A stretch of DNA of 6,878 nucleotides from Candidatus Methylomirabilota bacterium (GTDB lineage: Bacteria > Methylomirabilota > Methylomirabilia > Methylomirabilales > JACQHM01), in contig JACQHM010000130.1 of the NCBI GenBank assembly GCA_016199025.1, positions 1-6,878 of the forward strand, written 5' to 3'. The stretch's first letter is position 1, and each line of letters begins with the position of its first letter. Both the position numbers and the translations under genes were made by a program. The notes under the pieces are model-generated. The model saw nothing but the letters and a program-made list of their open reading frames with translations, did not search any database and was not told where the DNA came from. This document shows, piece by piece, positions 1 through 6,027 of the stretch.

Positions 1-725
1 GCGAGGTGGACGCGGATCTGATGCGTCCGTCCGGTCTCCGGGTGAAGCAAAAGGAGGGTGAACTCCGGGAATCGTTGGAGCACCTGATACGCGGTTGCCG
101 CCTCCCGCCCCTTCTTTGTCCCAACTCCCATCCGTTTGCGGTCCGCCTCGTGCCGGTCGATGGGCAGCTCGATCCTTCCCTGATCTTCCCTGACGGCTCG
201 TCGAACGAGGGCCAGATAGGTTTTCTTGACGGTCCGTTCCTTGAACTGTTGCTGGAGGGAGCGCTTGACCACCTCCGTCTTGGCCACCACCATCACCCCG
301 GAGGTATCCTTGTCCAGGCGGTGGACGATGCCGGGACGCCCCTTTTCCCCTATCGCGGCGATCTCCGGCGAGTGGTGGAGCAGGGCATGGACCAGGGTCC
401 CCGTTTTATGGCCGGCCCCAGGGTGGACGACGAGCCCAGGTGGCTTGTCGATCACCAAGAGATCGTCATCCTCATAGAGGATCTTCAAGGGGATCGGCTC
501 TGGCAGGATGCCCCCGGGTTCAGGAGGAGGGAAGGAGAGGTGGATCTTCTGGCCGGGGGAGGGCTTAAAGCCGGCCTTCCTGGGCCGGCCATCCACCAGG
601 ACGTGGCCCTCTTCGATCAGTCGCTGGACCTTGGCCCGGGAGAGGCCTGAGGCTTTAGCCACGATGACGTCGAGGCGCCCTGACACGGAATCGGGATCGA
701 TGGTGAACTCCAGGACCTCTTCCAT
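1..725 (-). CDS. rluD: RluD-type 23S rRNA pseudouridine synthase, C-terminus cut off by window edge
   Basis: Reading the minus strand from the ATG at 725 gives 241 codons that remain open to the window edge, so the 3' end is missing (family members are about 300-325 aa). Residues 16-65 form an S4-like RNA-binding domain. The catalytic domain follows, with the family signature HRLDKDTSG at 135-143, which places the catalytic Asp at 138. A KKTYLALV segment lies at 167-174 and a GRTHQIRVH segment at 232-240. RluD-family enzymes isomerise specific uridines of 23S rRNA (helix 69 in E. coli) to pseudouridine in the cytoplasm. The combination of S4 domain and signature fits RluD better than RluB, RluE or RsuA, but related RluA/RluC paralogues of other specificity cannot be excluded. 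The gene starts 6 nt after the lspA stop with only a weak Shine-Dalgarno, so it is probably translated by coupling within the ileS-lspA operon. Confidence 0.93.
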   Translation of the reverse strand, partial: MEEVLEFTIDPDSVSGRLDVIVAKASGLSRAKVQRLIEEGHVLVDGRPRKAGFKPSPGQKIHLSFPPPEPGGILPEPIPLKILYEDDDLLVIDKPPGLVVHPGAGHKTGTLVHALLHHSPEIAAIGEKGRPGIVHRLDKDTSGVMVVAKTEVVKRSLQQQFKERTVKKTYLALVRRAVREDQGRIELPIDRHEADRKRMGVGTKKGREAATAYQVLQRFPEFTLLLLHPETGRTHQIRVHL

Positions 726-731
726 CCCGCG

Positions 732-1202
732 TCAGGCCTGCTTGTTCCGCTCCACCAGGAGGTCCAGAAGCATGAGAAACACCCCTGTCGTGATGGCGGC
801 GTCGGCGACGTTGAAGGCCGGCCAGTGGTAGCCGCCGATGTGAAAATCGAGGAAGTCCACGACCATCCCGATCCTCAACCGGTCGATCAGGTTCCCCACG
901 GCTCCCCCCAGAATGAAGCTTAACCCCAGCACGAAGAAGGTCCCCTTCTCCTTGGCCCGGCGGTGGTAGTAGACGATGAGGAAGACGGCCAGGATGGAGA
1001 CCCCGATGAAAAAGGGGTTCCTGAAGGCGGGGTGGCTTCCTGCAAGGAAGCCGAAAGCGGCTCCCGGGTTCAGGACGTAGGAGATGTGGAAGAAGTGAGG
1101 GATGACCGTGATGCCCTCGCCGAGGGTCAGGGTCCTCTCGACATAAAACTTCGTGAGCTGATCCAGGGCGACGACGGTCAGGGCGACGGCGTAGAGAAGC
1201 AT
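732..1202 (-). CDS. lspA: Lipoprotein signal peptidase (signal peptidase II)
   Basis: This 156-aa inner-membrane aspartyl protease cleaves the signal peptide of diacylglyceryl-modified prolipoproteins just before the lipidated cysteine. All family boxes are present: DQLTK at 14-18, NPGAAF at 45-50, GGAVGNLIDR at 99-108, VVDFLDF at 114-120 and FNVAD at 130-134. The catalytic aspartates are therefore D116 and D134. Hydrophobic stretches at about 1-19, 63-80, 88-106 and 130-150 match the four-helix topology, and the length is normal. The first helix is short because nothing precedes the ATG except in-frame codons back to the ileS stop. The start lies 18 nt after that stop, with an AAGG just upstream, and the gene ends 6 nt before the pseudouridine synthase start. 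The ileS-lspA pairing is widespread in bacteria and supports the call. Confidence 0.97.
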   Translation of the reverse strand: MLLYAVALTVVALDQLTKFYVERTLTLGEGITVIPHFFHISYVLNPGAAFGFLAGSHPAFRNPFFIGVSILAVFLIVYYHRRAKEKGTFFVLGLSFILGGAVGNLIDRLRIGMVVDFLDFHIGGYHWPAFNVADAAITTGVFLMLLDLLVERNKQA

Positions 1203-1220
1203 GACCTTAGGCCCCAGACC

Positions 1221-4004
1221 CTACCCCGCTCGTGGAGCCAGGACAAAGACGCAGCGGGCACAGAGGGTGGGATGGTTGTGGGAGCGGCCGACGTCTTCCC
1301 GATAGGTCCAACAGCGCTCGCACTTTCGCCCCGGCGCTTTCCTCGCCTCCACCTGAAGCCCCGGCCCCTGGCTGAAGCGGACCGATGAGACGATGAAAAT
1401 GGATGGAAGATCCTCCTCATAGCTTCGGAGAAACTCCAAGACGGGGGAATCGGCCTTGAGCTCAACCTCGGCCTCTAAGGAATCGCCGATCTTCTTCGCC
1501 TTCCTGGCCCCCTCCAGCGCCTTCAAGACCTCATCCCTGACCTTCAAGAGCCTCTCCCACCGCTCGGCGAGGGCCTCATCCAAAAACACCTCCTCGGCCT
1601 TCGGGAACTCGGAGAGATGCACGCTCTCCTCTTCATCTCCCACCTTCGGGGCCTTCCGCCAGACCTCGTCCGCCGTGAAGGAGAGCACGGGGGCCATGAG
1701 CTTCGTCAGCGCCACCAGGATTTTCCACAGGGCCGTCTGGGCTGAGCGCCGCCCTGGAGAGGTTCTTTCCGAGGTGTAGAGCCGGTCCTTCAGGACATCC
1801 AGGTAGAAGGCGGAGAGATCGACGGCGCAGAAATTGTGGAGGAGGTGGTAGAGGAGGTGGAACTCGTAGTCCTGGTAGGCCTTCAACAGGCGCTCGGTCA
1901 ACTTCTGAAGCTTATGCAGGATGAAACGGTCAATCTCCAGGAGCTGGTCGGGAGGGAGGGCGTCTTTCCTGGGATCAAAGTCGAAGAGGTTCCCCAACAG
2001 ATAACGGCACGTGTTCCTGATCCGACGATAGCCCTCGGCCAGGCGGGTCAGGATCTCCTCGGAGAGGCGGATGTCGTCCCGGTAGTCTTCGGCCGCCACC
2101 CAAAGCCGTAAGACCTCGGCCCCGTACCGCTCGATGACCTCCTGAGGGGCGATGACGTTCCCCAAGGACTTAGACATCTTCCGGCCTTCCCCATCGACGA
2201 CGAAGCCGTGGGTCAGGACCTCGTGGTAGGGGGCCCGTCCCCTGGTCCCGACGGCGACGAGCAGGGAGCTGTGGAACCATCCCCGGTGCTGGTCGCTCCC
2301 CTCCAGGTACATCTCGGCCGGCCAGCGCTGGTCGGCCCTTCGTTCCAGAACGGCGGCATGGCTCGATCCCGAATCGAACCAGACGTCCAGAATGTCCTTC
2401 TCCTTCCGAAAATCGGTCCCGCCGCATTGTGTGCACCGCTCCCCTGGCGGGAGGAGCTGTGATGCCTCTTTCAGGAACCAGATGTCGGCTCCCTCCCGCT
2501 CGACCAGCGAGGCGACGCGCTCGGCAATCCGCTGTTCCAGGAGGACCTCGCCACAGGATCCGCAGTAGAAAGCAGGGATGGGGACCCCCCAGACCCGCTG
2601 GCGGGAGATGCACCAGTCGGGCCGGTGGAGGACCATATCGTAGATCCGGTTCTGGCCCCAGGCCGGGATCCACTTCACCCGCTTGATCTCTTCCAGCGAT
2701 CTTCGACGAAGGTCGTGGGTCTCCAGCGCGATGAACCACTGCTCCGTGGCCCGGAAGATGGTCGGCCCCTTACAGCGCCAACAGTGGGGGTAGGCATGCT
2801 CGATGATCCCTCCCGAGAGGAGCATCCCATTCTGTCGGAGCCGTTCGACGATCCTCGGGTTCGCCTCGAAGACATTCATCCCGCCGAACTTGGGGACCTC
2901 GGGGGAGAAGCGGCCGTCGTCCTCCACGGGACTATAAATAGGAAGACCGTACTGCTTCCCCGTCTCGTAGTCTACCTCCCCATGCCCCGGGGCCGTGTGG
3001 ACCAGGCCGGTCCCCTGATCGAGGGTGACGTAGTCGGCCAGGAGAACGGGGGATTCTTGCTCTAAGAAGGGATGGCGGCAGACGACCCCGATCGCTTGAC
3101 GATCAGGCGCCCCCAGATCCCGGCCTCGACATTCGTCCACGACTTTGGGGTTTGGAAGCTGACAGGCTTCGATCGTCGCCTGCATCAGGTCCTTGGCCGT
3201 GATGTAAGACTCATCGCCTGACTCGAAGATGACGTAGGGGTAGTCGGGATGGACGACGATGGCTTTGTTAGCGGGGAGGGTCCAGGGGGTGGTCGTCCAG
3301 ATGAGGACAGAGACGGGCTTCTTGGAGAGGTTCGGCGAGAGGCGGCTTACGTCGGACTCCACCGGGAACTTGATGTAGATCGAGGGATCGCGCCGGTCCT
3401 CGTACTCGACCTCGGCCTCGGCCAAGGCTGTCCGGCAGGAAGGGCACCAGTGGACCGGCTTTAAATCTTTATAGACGTACCCCCCTCCGATGAACTTCCC
3501 CAACTCCCGGATGATGGTGGCCTGATAGCCTGGGTCCATGGTCAGATAGGGATGCTCCCAATCCCCCAAGACCCCCAGGCGCATGAACTCCTCCCGCTGG
3601 ATATCAATGAACTTCGCCGCATATTCCCGGCAGAGGCGACGCTTCTCTGCAGGGTCCACCCGCTCCTTCCGCTCGCCCAGCTCCTTGTCCACCTGGTGCT
3701 CGATAGGGAGGCCATGACAGTCCCAGCCCGGGATGAAGGCGGCATCGTCGCCGAACATCGTCCGGGACTTGACGACGAAGTCCTTCAGGATCTTGTTCAG
3801 GGCGTGGCCGATGTGGATGTGGCCGTTGGCGTAGGGAGGGCCATCGTGGAGGAGCCAGAGAGGTCGGCCTCTCCGGAGCACCCGGAGCCTCTGGTAGAGA
3901 CGGTTCTCCTCCCATTCCCGGAGGATAAAGGGCTCCCGCCTCGGGAGGTCGGCCTTCATGGGAAAGTCAGTTTTGGGGAGGTTCAACGTTGCCTTGTAGT
4001 CCAT
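1221..4004 (-). CDS. ileS: Isoleucyl-tRNA synthetase, bacterial zinc-containing type
   Basis: This 927-aa class I aminoacyl-tRNA synthetase charges tRNA-Ile in the cytoplasm. Numbered from the ATG at 4004, the HIGH signature lies at 64-67 and KMSKS at 609-613. The CP1 editing domain, which hydrolyses Val-tRNA-Ile, has TTPWTLPAN from about 238 and the GHGEVDY editing loop with Asp345. The anticodon-binding domain follows KMSKS, and the C-terminal zinc finger has Cys895, 898, 915 and 918. Further Cys pairs occur at 187/190, 408/411, 481/484 and 524/527. An ATG further upstream (4037) would add 11 residues, but it overlaps the promoter -10 element. The ATG at 4004 instead has GGAGG 7 nt upstream and gives the usual MDYKATLNLP-like N-terminus. 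It is the first gene of the operon with lspA and the pseudouridine synthase. No frameshift or missing motif was seen. Confidence 0.98.
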   Translation of the reverse strand: MDYKATLNLPKTDFPMKADLPRREPFILREWEENRLYQRLRVLRRGRPLWLLHDGPPYANGHIHIGHALNKILKDFVVKSRTMFGDDAAFIPGWDCHGLPIEHQVDKELGERKERVDPAEKRRLCREYAAKFIDIQREEFMRLGVLGDWEHPYLTMDPGYQATIIRELGKFIGGGYVYKDLKPVHWCPSCRTALAEAEVEYEDRRDPSIYIKFPVESDVSRLSPNLSKKPVSVLIWTTTPWTLPANKAIVVHPDYPYVIFESGDESYITAKDLMQATIEACQLPNPKVVDECRGRDLGAPDRQAIGVVCRHPFLEQESPVLLADYVTLDQGTGLVHTAPGHGEVDYETGKQYGLPIYSPVEDDGRFSPEVPKFGGMNVFEANPRIVERLRQNGMLLSGGIIEHAYPHCWRCKGPTIFRATEQWFIALETHDLRRRSLEEIKRVKWIPAWGQNRIYDMVLHRPDWCISRQRVWGVPIPAFYCGSCGEVLLEQRIAERVASLVEREGADIWFLKEASQLLPPGERCTQCGGTDFRKEKDILDVWFDSGSSHAAVLERRADQRWPAEMYLEGSDQHRGWFHSSLLVAVGTRGRAPYHEVLTHGFVVDGEGRKMSKSLGNVIAPQEVIERYGAEVLRLWVAAEDYRDDIRLSEEILTRLAEGYRRIRNTCRYLLGNLFDFDPRKDALPPDQLLEIDRFILHKLQKLTERLLKAYQDYEFHLLYHLLHNFCAVDLSAFYLDVLKDRLYTSERTSPGRRSAQTALWKILVALTKLMAPVLSFTADEVWRKAPKVGDEEESVHLSEFPKAEEVFLDEALAERWERLLKVRDEVLKALEGARKAKKIGDSLEAEVELKADSPVLEFLRSYEEDLPSIFIVSSVRFSQGPGLQVEARKAPGRKCERCWTYREDVGRSHNHPTLCARCVFVLAPRAG

Positions 4005-4011
4005 CGATCGG

Positions 4012-4016
4012 CCTCC
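4012..4016 (-). promoter_or_regulatory. Shine-Dalgarno site that fixes the ileS start
   Basis: On the minus strand this reads GGAGG, 7 nt before the ATG at 4004. The upstream in-frame ATG at 4037 has no comparable site, so this motif decides the start. Confidence 0.85.
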
Positions 4017-4035
4017 AGTTTCCTTTGAGGTTTTC

Positions 4036-4064
4036 ACGGTAGCAATTCAGCGGCAGTTTGTCAA
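4036..4064 (-). promoter_or_regulatory. Sigma70-type promoter of the ileS-lspA-rluD operon
   Basis: On the minus strand there is a perfect -35 box TTGACA (4064-4059), exactly 17 bp of spacer, and TACCGT (4041-4036) as the -10 box. The -10 matches only three of six consensus positions, but these include the most conserved ones (T, A and the final T). Transcription would start near 4029, leaving about 25 nt of leader that contains the Shine-Dalgarno. Such a short leader rules out a T-box or other long attenuator downstream of this promoter. Confidence 0.75.
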
Positions 4065-4153
4065 GTTGCGATCGTGGACCATCCCGACGCAAAACCGTCC
4101 CAGCCCAAGGGCACAGCCTAATGACCCCTCGATCCATCTCTTGCTGACCACTC
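4065..4153. other. Intergenic stretch with no recognised gene
   Basis: This lies between the ileS -35 box and the terminator-like hairpin. I see no ORF of merit, no tRNA-like cloverleaf and no convincing plus-strand promoter. Short self-complementary pieces exist (for example CGATCG at 4069-4074) but form no recognised RNA family. Confidence 0.5.
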
Positions 4154-4200
4154 CTCGGCGGGAGGGGGAAAAATGCCCTCTCCCGCCGAGTGATTTTTCT
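4154..4200 (+). terminator. Strong rho-independent terminator-like hairpin
   Basis: The arms at 4154-4164 and 4180-4190 are perfectly complementary over 11 bp. The stem extends inward to 15 bp (4154-4168 with 4176-4190, including one G-U pair) around a loop of seven bases, AAAAATG. The stem is very GC-rich and is followed by TGATTTTTCT. Only the plus strand has the T-tract after the stem; on the minus strand the stem is followed by GAGTGG, so the direction is plus. No plus-strand gene precedes it here. It may stop antisense transcription coming out of ileS, or end a small RNA, before the promoter that begins at 4202. Confidence 0.75.
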
Positions 4201-4201
4201 C

Positions 4202-4230
4202 TTGTCTTCCTCCACGCCTTCGGGTATATT
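4202..4230 (+). promoter_or_regulatory. Sigma70-type promoter of the plus-strand four-gene unit
   Basis: TTGTCT (4202-4207, four of six matches to the -35 consensus) is followed by exactly 17 bp and then TATATT (4225-4230, five of six matches to the -10 consensus). Transcription would start near 4236-4238, giving about a 100-nt leader before the ATG at 4337. It begins just after the T-tract of the preceding hairpin, so the hairpin lies outside this transcript. Confidence 0.7.
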
Positions 4231-4245
4231 TTTCCTAACTATCTC

Positions 4246-4287
4246 GGGGGCCCAGGCCTCCCCCCCCAACCCTAAGATTTTAGGGGG
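4246..4287 (+). promoter_or_regulatory. Structured mRNA leader with competing hairpins
   Basis: A run of eight C (4260-4267) can pair with GGGGG at 4246-4250 or with GGGGG at 4283-4287. The second option is nucleated by a perfect 6-bp hairpin, CCCTAA (4270-4275) with TTAGGG (4280-4285), around the loop GATT. It is followed by GTTTCTCCCTTCCTTTCC, which is pyrimidine-rich but not a clean T-tract. It could be an attenuator or a translation-control structure. No known riboswitch family was recognised. Confidence 0.35.
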
Positions 4288-4336
4288 TTTCTCCCTTCCT
4301 TTCCGGTTTCCGTCTCGAACGACGACCCCTCCTTCG

Positions 4337-5140
4337 ATGTCCGTGCCCCAAGAGATGGCCCTCTTGGCCAGGCTCAAAGGAGCCCTTGAGGTTCTCCTGC
4401 GTCACCGGGTGAGGCAGGAGGCCAAGAGGTTGGTGAGGCGGCTGTCTGCTTTGCCCGATCCGGGCATGCGTGTCGCCGTTCTGGGAGAGCAGCTCAAAGA
4501 GCTGCCGTCGGCTGTCGGGGCGGAGCTTTTGGAGGTCATCTGTCAGGAGGCGGAGCAGGGTGATCCTTTCTCCCAGCAGGCCTGTCTCCACCTCCTGAAC
4601 CTGGAGGCCCTTGAGGAGGCTTTAGGCCTGAAAAAGCTCTGGGAGATCCAGAGGGCCCTGGTGGATGGGGGATGTGGGAAGGCCCTCCGGCTGTTGTTCC
4701 AAGAGGAAACGCGTGCCGTCGTCCCGGAAGGGAGGCGGTCTGAGAAAGGCCTGGGCTTCAGGATCTCCCAGGCCAGGAGGCCCGCCCAACGTCTGATCGA
4801 ACAGCTTCTCTTCGACCCTGACCCCAGGGTCGTGAAGATCCTCTTAGGAAATCCCAGGCTCACCGAGGCTGAGGTCTTAAAGATTGTCTCCTCCCCCAGG
4901 GTCTCCTCTACCGTCCTAGAGGCTGTCGCGCTCGATCCACGCTGGAGGGACCGATACCTGGTGAAGCTGGCTTTGGTGTACAACCCCTTGACGCCGACCC
5001 GGATCGCCCTGGGTTTCCTTCCCTTCCTCCTCATCCAGGATTTAACGGAGCTGGCCCAGGAGGGGAGGGTATCGGGTCTGGTGCGGGCGGAGGCGAGAAA
5101 GCTTCTCCACCTCCGGAAGGCCCGGCGGTCGGACCTCTAA
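4337..5140 (+). CDS. Conserved-type hypothetical protein with HEAT-like helical repeats
   Basis: I do not recognise a characterised family with certainty. From the ATG at 4337 the product is 267 aa, Leu- and Arg-rich, predicted to be almost entirely helical, with no signal peptide or membrane segment. The C-terminal half (about 150-245) contains short helical units with a recurring NP-x-(L)-T turn: GNPRLTEAEVLKI near 171-183 and YNPLTPTRIALGF near 215-227. These resemble HEAT- or leucine-rich-variant-type solenoids found in uncharacterised proteins of Deltaproteobacteria and neighbouring phyla. The frame stays open upstream to an ATG at 4190, but that region lies before the predicted transcription start and overlaps the terminator, so it was excluded. 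There is no Shine-Dalgarno before 4337, and the next in-frame ATG at 4355 is also possible. It is the first gene of the unit, 33 nt before the MGMT-family gene. A scaffold or protein-binding role is inference from the fold only. Confidence 0.75.
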   Translation: MSVPQEMALLARLKGALEVLLRHRVRQEAKRLVRRLSALPDPGMRVAVLGEQLKELPSAVGAELLEVICQEAEQGDPFSQQACLHLLNLEALEEALGLKKLWEIQRALVDGGCGKALRLLFQEETRAVVPEGRRSEKGLGFRISQARRPAQRLIEQLLFDPDPRVVKILLGNPRLTEAEVLKIVSSPRVSSTVLEAVALDPRWRDRYLVKLALVYNPLTPTRIALGFLPFLLIQDLTELAQEGRVSGLVRAEARKLLHLRKARRSDL

Positions 5141-5173
5141 GGCTAATCAAGCCTTGGCTCCAGGCCAGAGGGG

Positions 5174-5485
5174 ATGCAGAGTTTCTTCCAGACGGTCTAC
5201 CGGATCGTGGCCCAAATCCCAGAGGGGAAGGTCATGACGTACGGCCAGATCGCCCGTCTCCTCGGAAACCCCCGATGGGCCAGGACCGTGGGATGGGCCC
5301 TGAAAGCCAACCCTTACGGGTTGGAGCTTCCCTGCCATCGGGTGGTCGGGAAGGGAGGCCGGATCAGTGTCGGCTTCGCCAACGGCCGGCCAGAGGTTCA
5401 ACGGAAGCATTTAGAGGCTGAAAACGTTCGGTTCCGGTCTGATGGTACCGTGGACATGGCCAAACATCAATGGCACGGTGCATGA
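5174..5485 (+). CDS. Short MGMT-family protein (alkyltransferase DNA-binding domain) with active-site Cys
   Basis: This 103-aa protein corresponds to the C-terminal domain of O6-alkylguanine-DNA alkyltransferases, which move alkyl groups from guanine O6 onto a cysteine in a suicide reaction. It has TYGQIA (Tyr23), the helix-turn-helix arginine Arg37, Asn46 and the active site PCHRVV with Cys54. The Tyr-Arg and Arg-Cys spacings of 14 and 17 residues equal those of human MGMT (Y114, R128, C145). Glu83 probably aligns with the last catalytic residue. The N-terminal domain of Ada/Ogt is absent. Alkyltransferase-like (ATL) proteins have the same short form but a Trp in place of the Cys, so this is either an active small enzyme or an ATL-like damage sensor that kept its Cys. 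The ATG at 5174 directly abuts GAGGGG. A better-placed GAGGGG precedes Met21, but starting there would remove a conserved first helix. The stop is 3 nt before the next gene. Confidence 0.9.
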   Translation: MQSFFQTVYRIVAQIPEGKVMTYGQIARLLGNPRWARTVGWALKANPYGLELPCHRVVGKGGRISVGFANGRPEVQRKHLEAENVRFRSDGTVDMAKHQWHGA

Positions 5486-5488
5486 GCG

Positions 5489-6013
5489 ATGGAAGTCTAC
5501 CTCAGCGAAAACGCCTTTGTCGGCTTGCTCGTCTCAACCATCGAGGTCTATCAGAAAGAATGCTTTGGCATCCTGTTGGGCCACGCGACGCCCCAACGGG
5601 TCGTGGTCGATTTCGCCGTCCCGTATCAGACTGCGAAGCGGAAGTTCCGGGAGGTCCACATCGATCTTGGGCGGAGCCGCCGGGTCGATGAGGCGGTCAA
5701 GACCGCCTCCCGCTGGGAGTTGGTCGGCGACTACCACTCCCACCCCATGTACGGGGAGGTCAAGGCCACCACGAAGCTGAGCAAGGTGGATCAGCAGTTC
5801 TTTGGGGAGGGTTCCATCTCCATTGTGGTGGCGATCAATGACATCGCAAGGCAGCAGCGTTGGAGCTACGTGAAAGGGGGGAGCCTGTCGGGGTCGATCA
5901 ATGGCTACTCGATCCGGATCACTGCCTACCACAAGATGAATGGGCAGATCGAACGGGCCCTCCTCCTCTGCCCCTATGCCATCGGGTTCCTGGAGCGGAA
6001 GGTAGAGTCGTAG
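5489..6013 (+). CDS. Stand-alone JAMM/MPN+ (JAB-domain) metalloprotease-like protein
   Basis: This 174-aa soluble protein is essentially one JAB/MPN domain. The zinc-site residues of the JAMM motif are all present: Glu24 in ECFGILLGH, His83 and His85 in YHSHP, Ser98, and Asp101 in SKVD. JAMM proteins hydrolyse isopeptide or peptide bonds, for example removing ubiquitin-like proteins. Bacterial ones also act in thiocarboxylate sulfur-carrier processing and in anti-phage operons. Here His85 and Asp101 are 16 residues apart, about five more than in typical family members. The gene starts 3 nt after the MGMT-family stop, in the same frame, and has no Shine-Dalgarno, so translation is probably coupled. 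It ends just before the DUF2400 gene. No ubiquitin-like protein, E1 enzyme or sulfur carrier is visible in this window, so the substrate is unknown. Confidence 0.88.
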   Translation: MEVYLSENAFVGLLVSTIEVYQKECFGILLGHATPQRVVVDFAVPYQTAKRKFREVHIDLGRSRRVDEAVKTASRWELVGDYHSHPMYGEVKATTKLSKVDQQFFGEGSISIVVAINDIARQQRWSYVKGGSLSGSINGYSIRITAYHKMNGQIERALLLCPYAIGFLERKVES

Positions 6014-6027
6014 GGGGTGTGTTCCCT

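Noticed and set aside
6..650. Long plus-strand open frame of 214 codons across the pseudouridine synthase gene
   Set aside because: It is antisense to a clearly recognised enzyme and its translation has no domain-like composition; it is a GC-rich shadow frame, as are the other long antisense frames over ileS.
1837..1862. GA-rich near-tandem repeat (GAGGAGGTGG units)
   Set aside because: It encodes the conserved FHLLYHLLHNF region of IleRS, so the repetition comes from the protein sequence.
4005..4037. Eleven-residue N-terminal extension of IleRS from the ATG at 4037
   Set aside because: The ATG overlaps the -10 element, while the ATG at 4004 has a well-placed GGAGG and the usual family N-terminus.
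4070..4150. Partial resemblance to a cyclic-di-GMP (GEMM-I) riboswitch on the plus strand: GACGCAAAACCG followed by GCCTAA and then a terminator
   Set aside because: The required tetraloop stem and GGCAAACC-like strand upstream are missing, the GCCTAA piece is displaced, and no plus-strand promoter precedes it.
4005..4200. T-box leader controlling ileS
   Set aside because: The strong promoter at 4036-4064 leaves only about 25 nt of leader, and the hairpin at 4154-4190 has its T-tract on the opposite strand.
4190..4336. N-terminal extension of the helical-repeat protein from the ATG at 4190, which looks weakly like a signal peptide
   Set aside because: The ATG sits on the last base of the terminator stem, upstream of the -35 and -10 boxes, so it would not be in the mRNA; the translated extension is low-complexity.
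5860..6027. Upstream extension of the DUF2400 reading frame into the JAMM gene
   Set aside because: The extension is out of frame with the well-conserved JAMM protein and has no similarity to the DUF2400 N-terminus.
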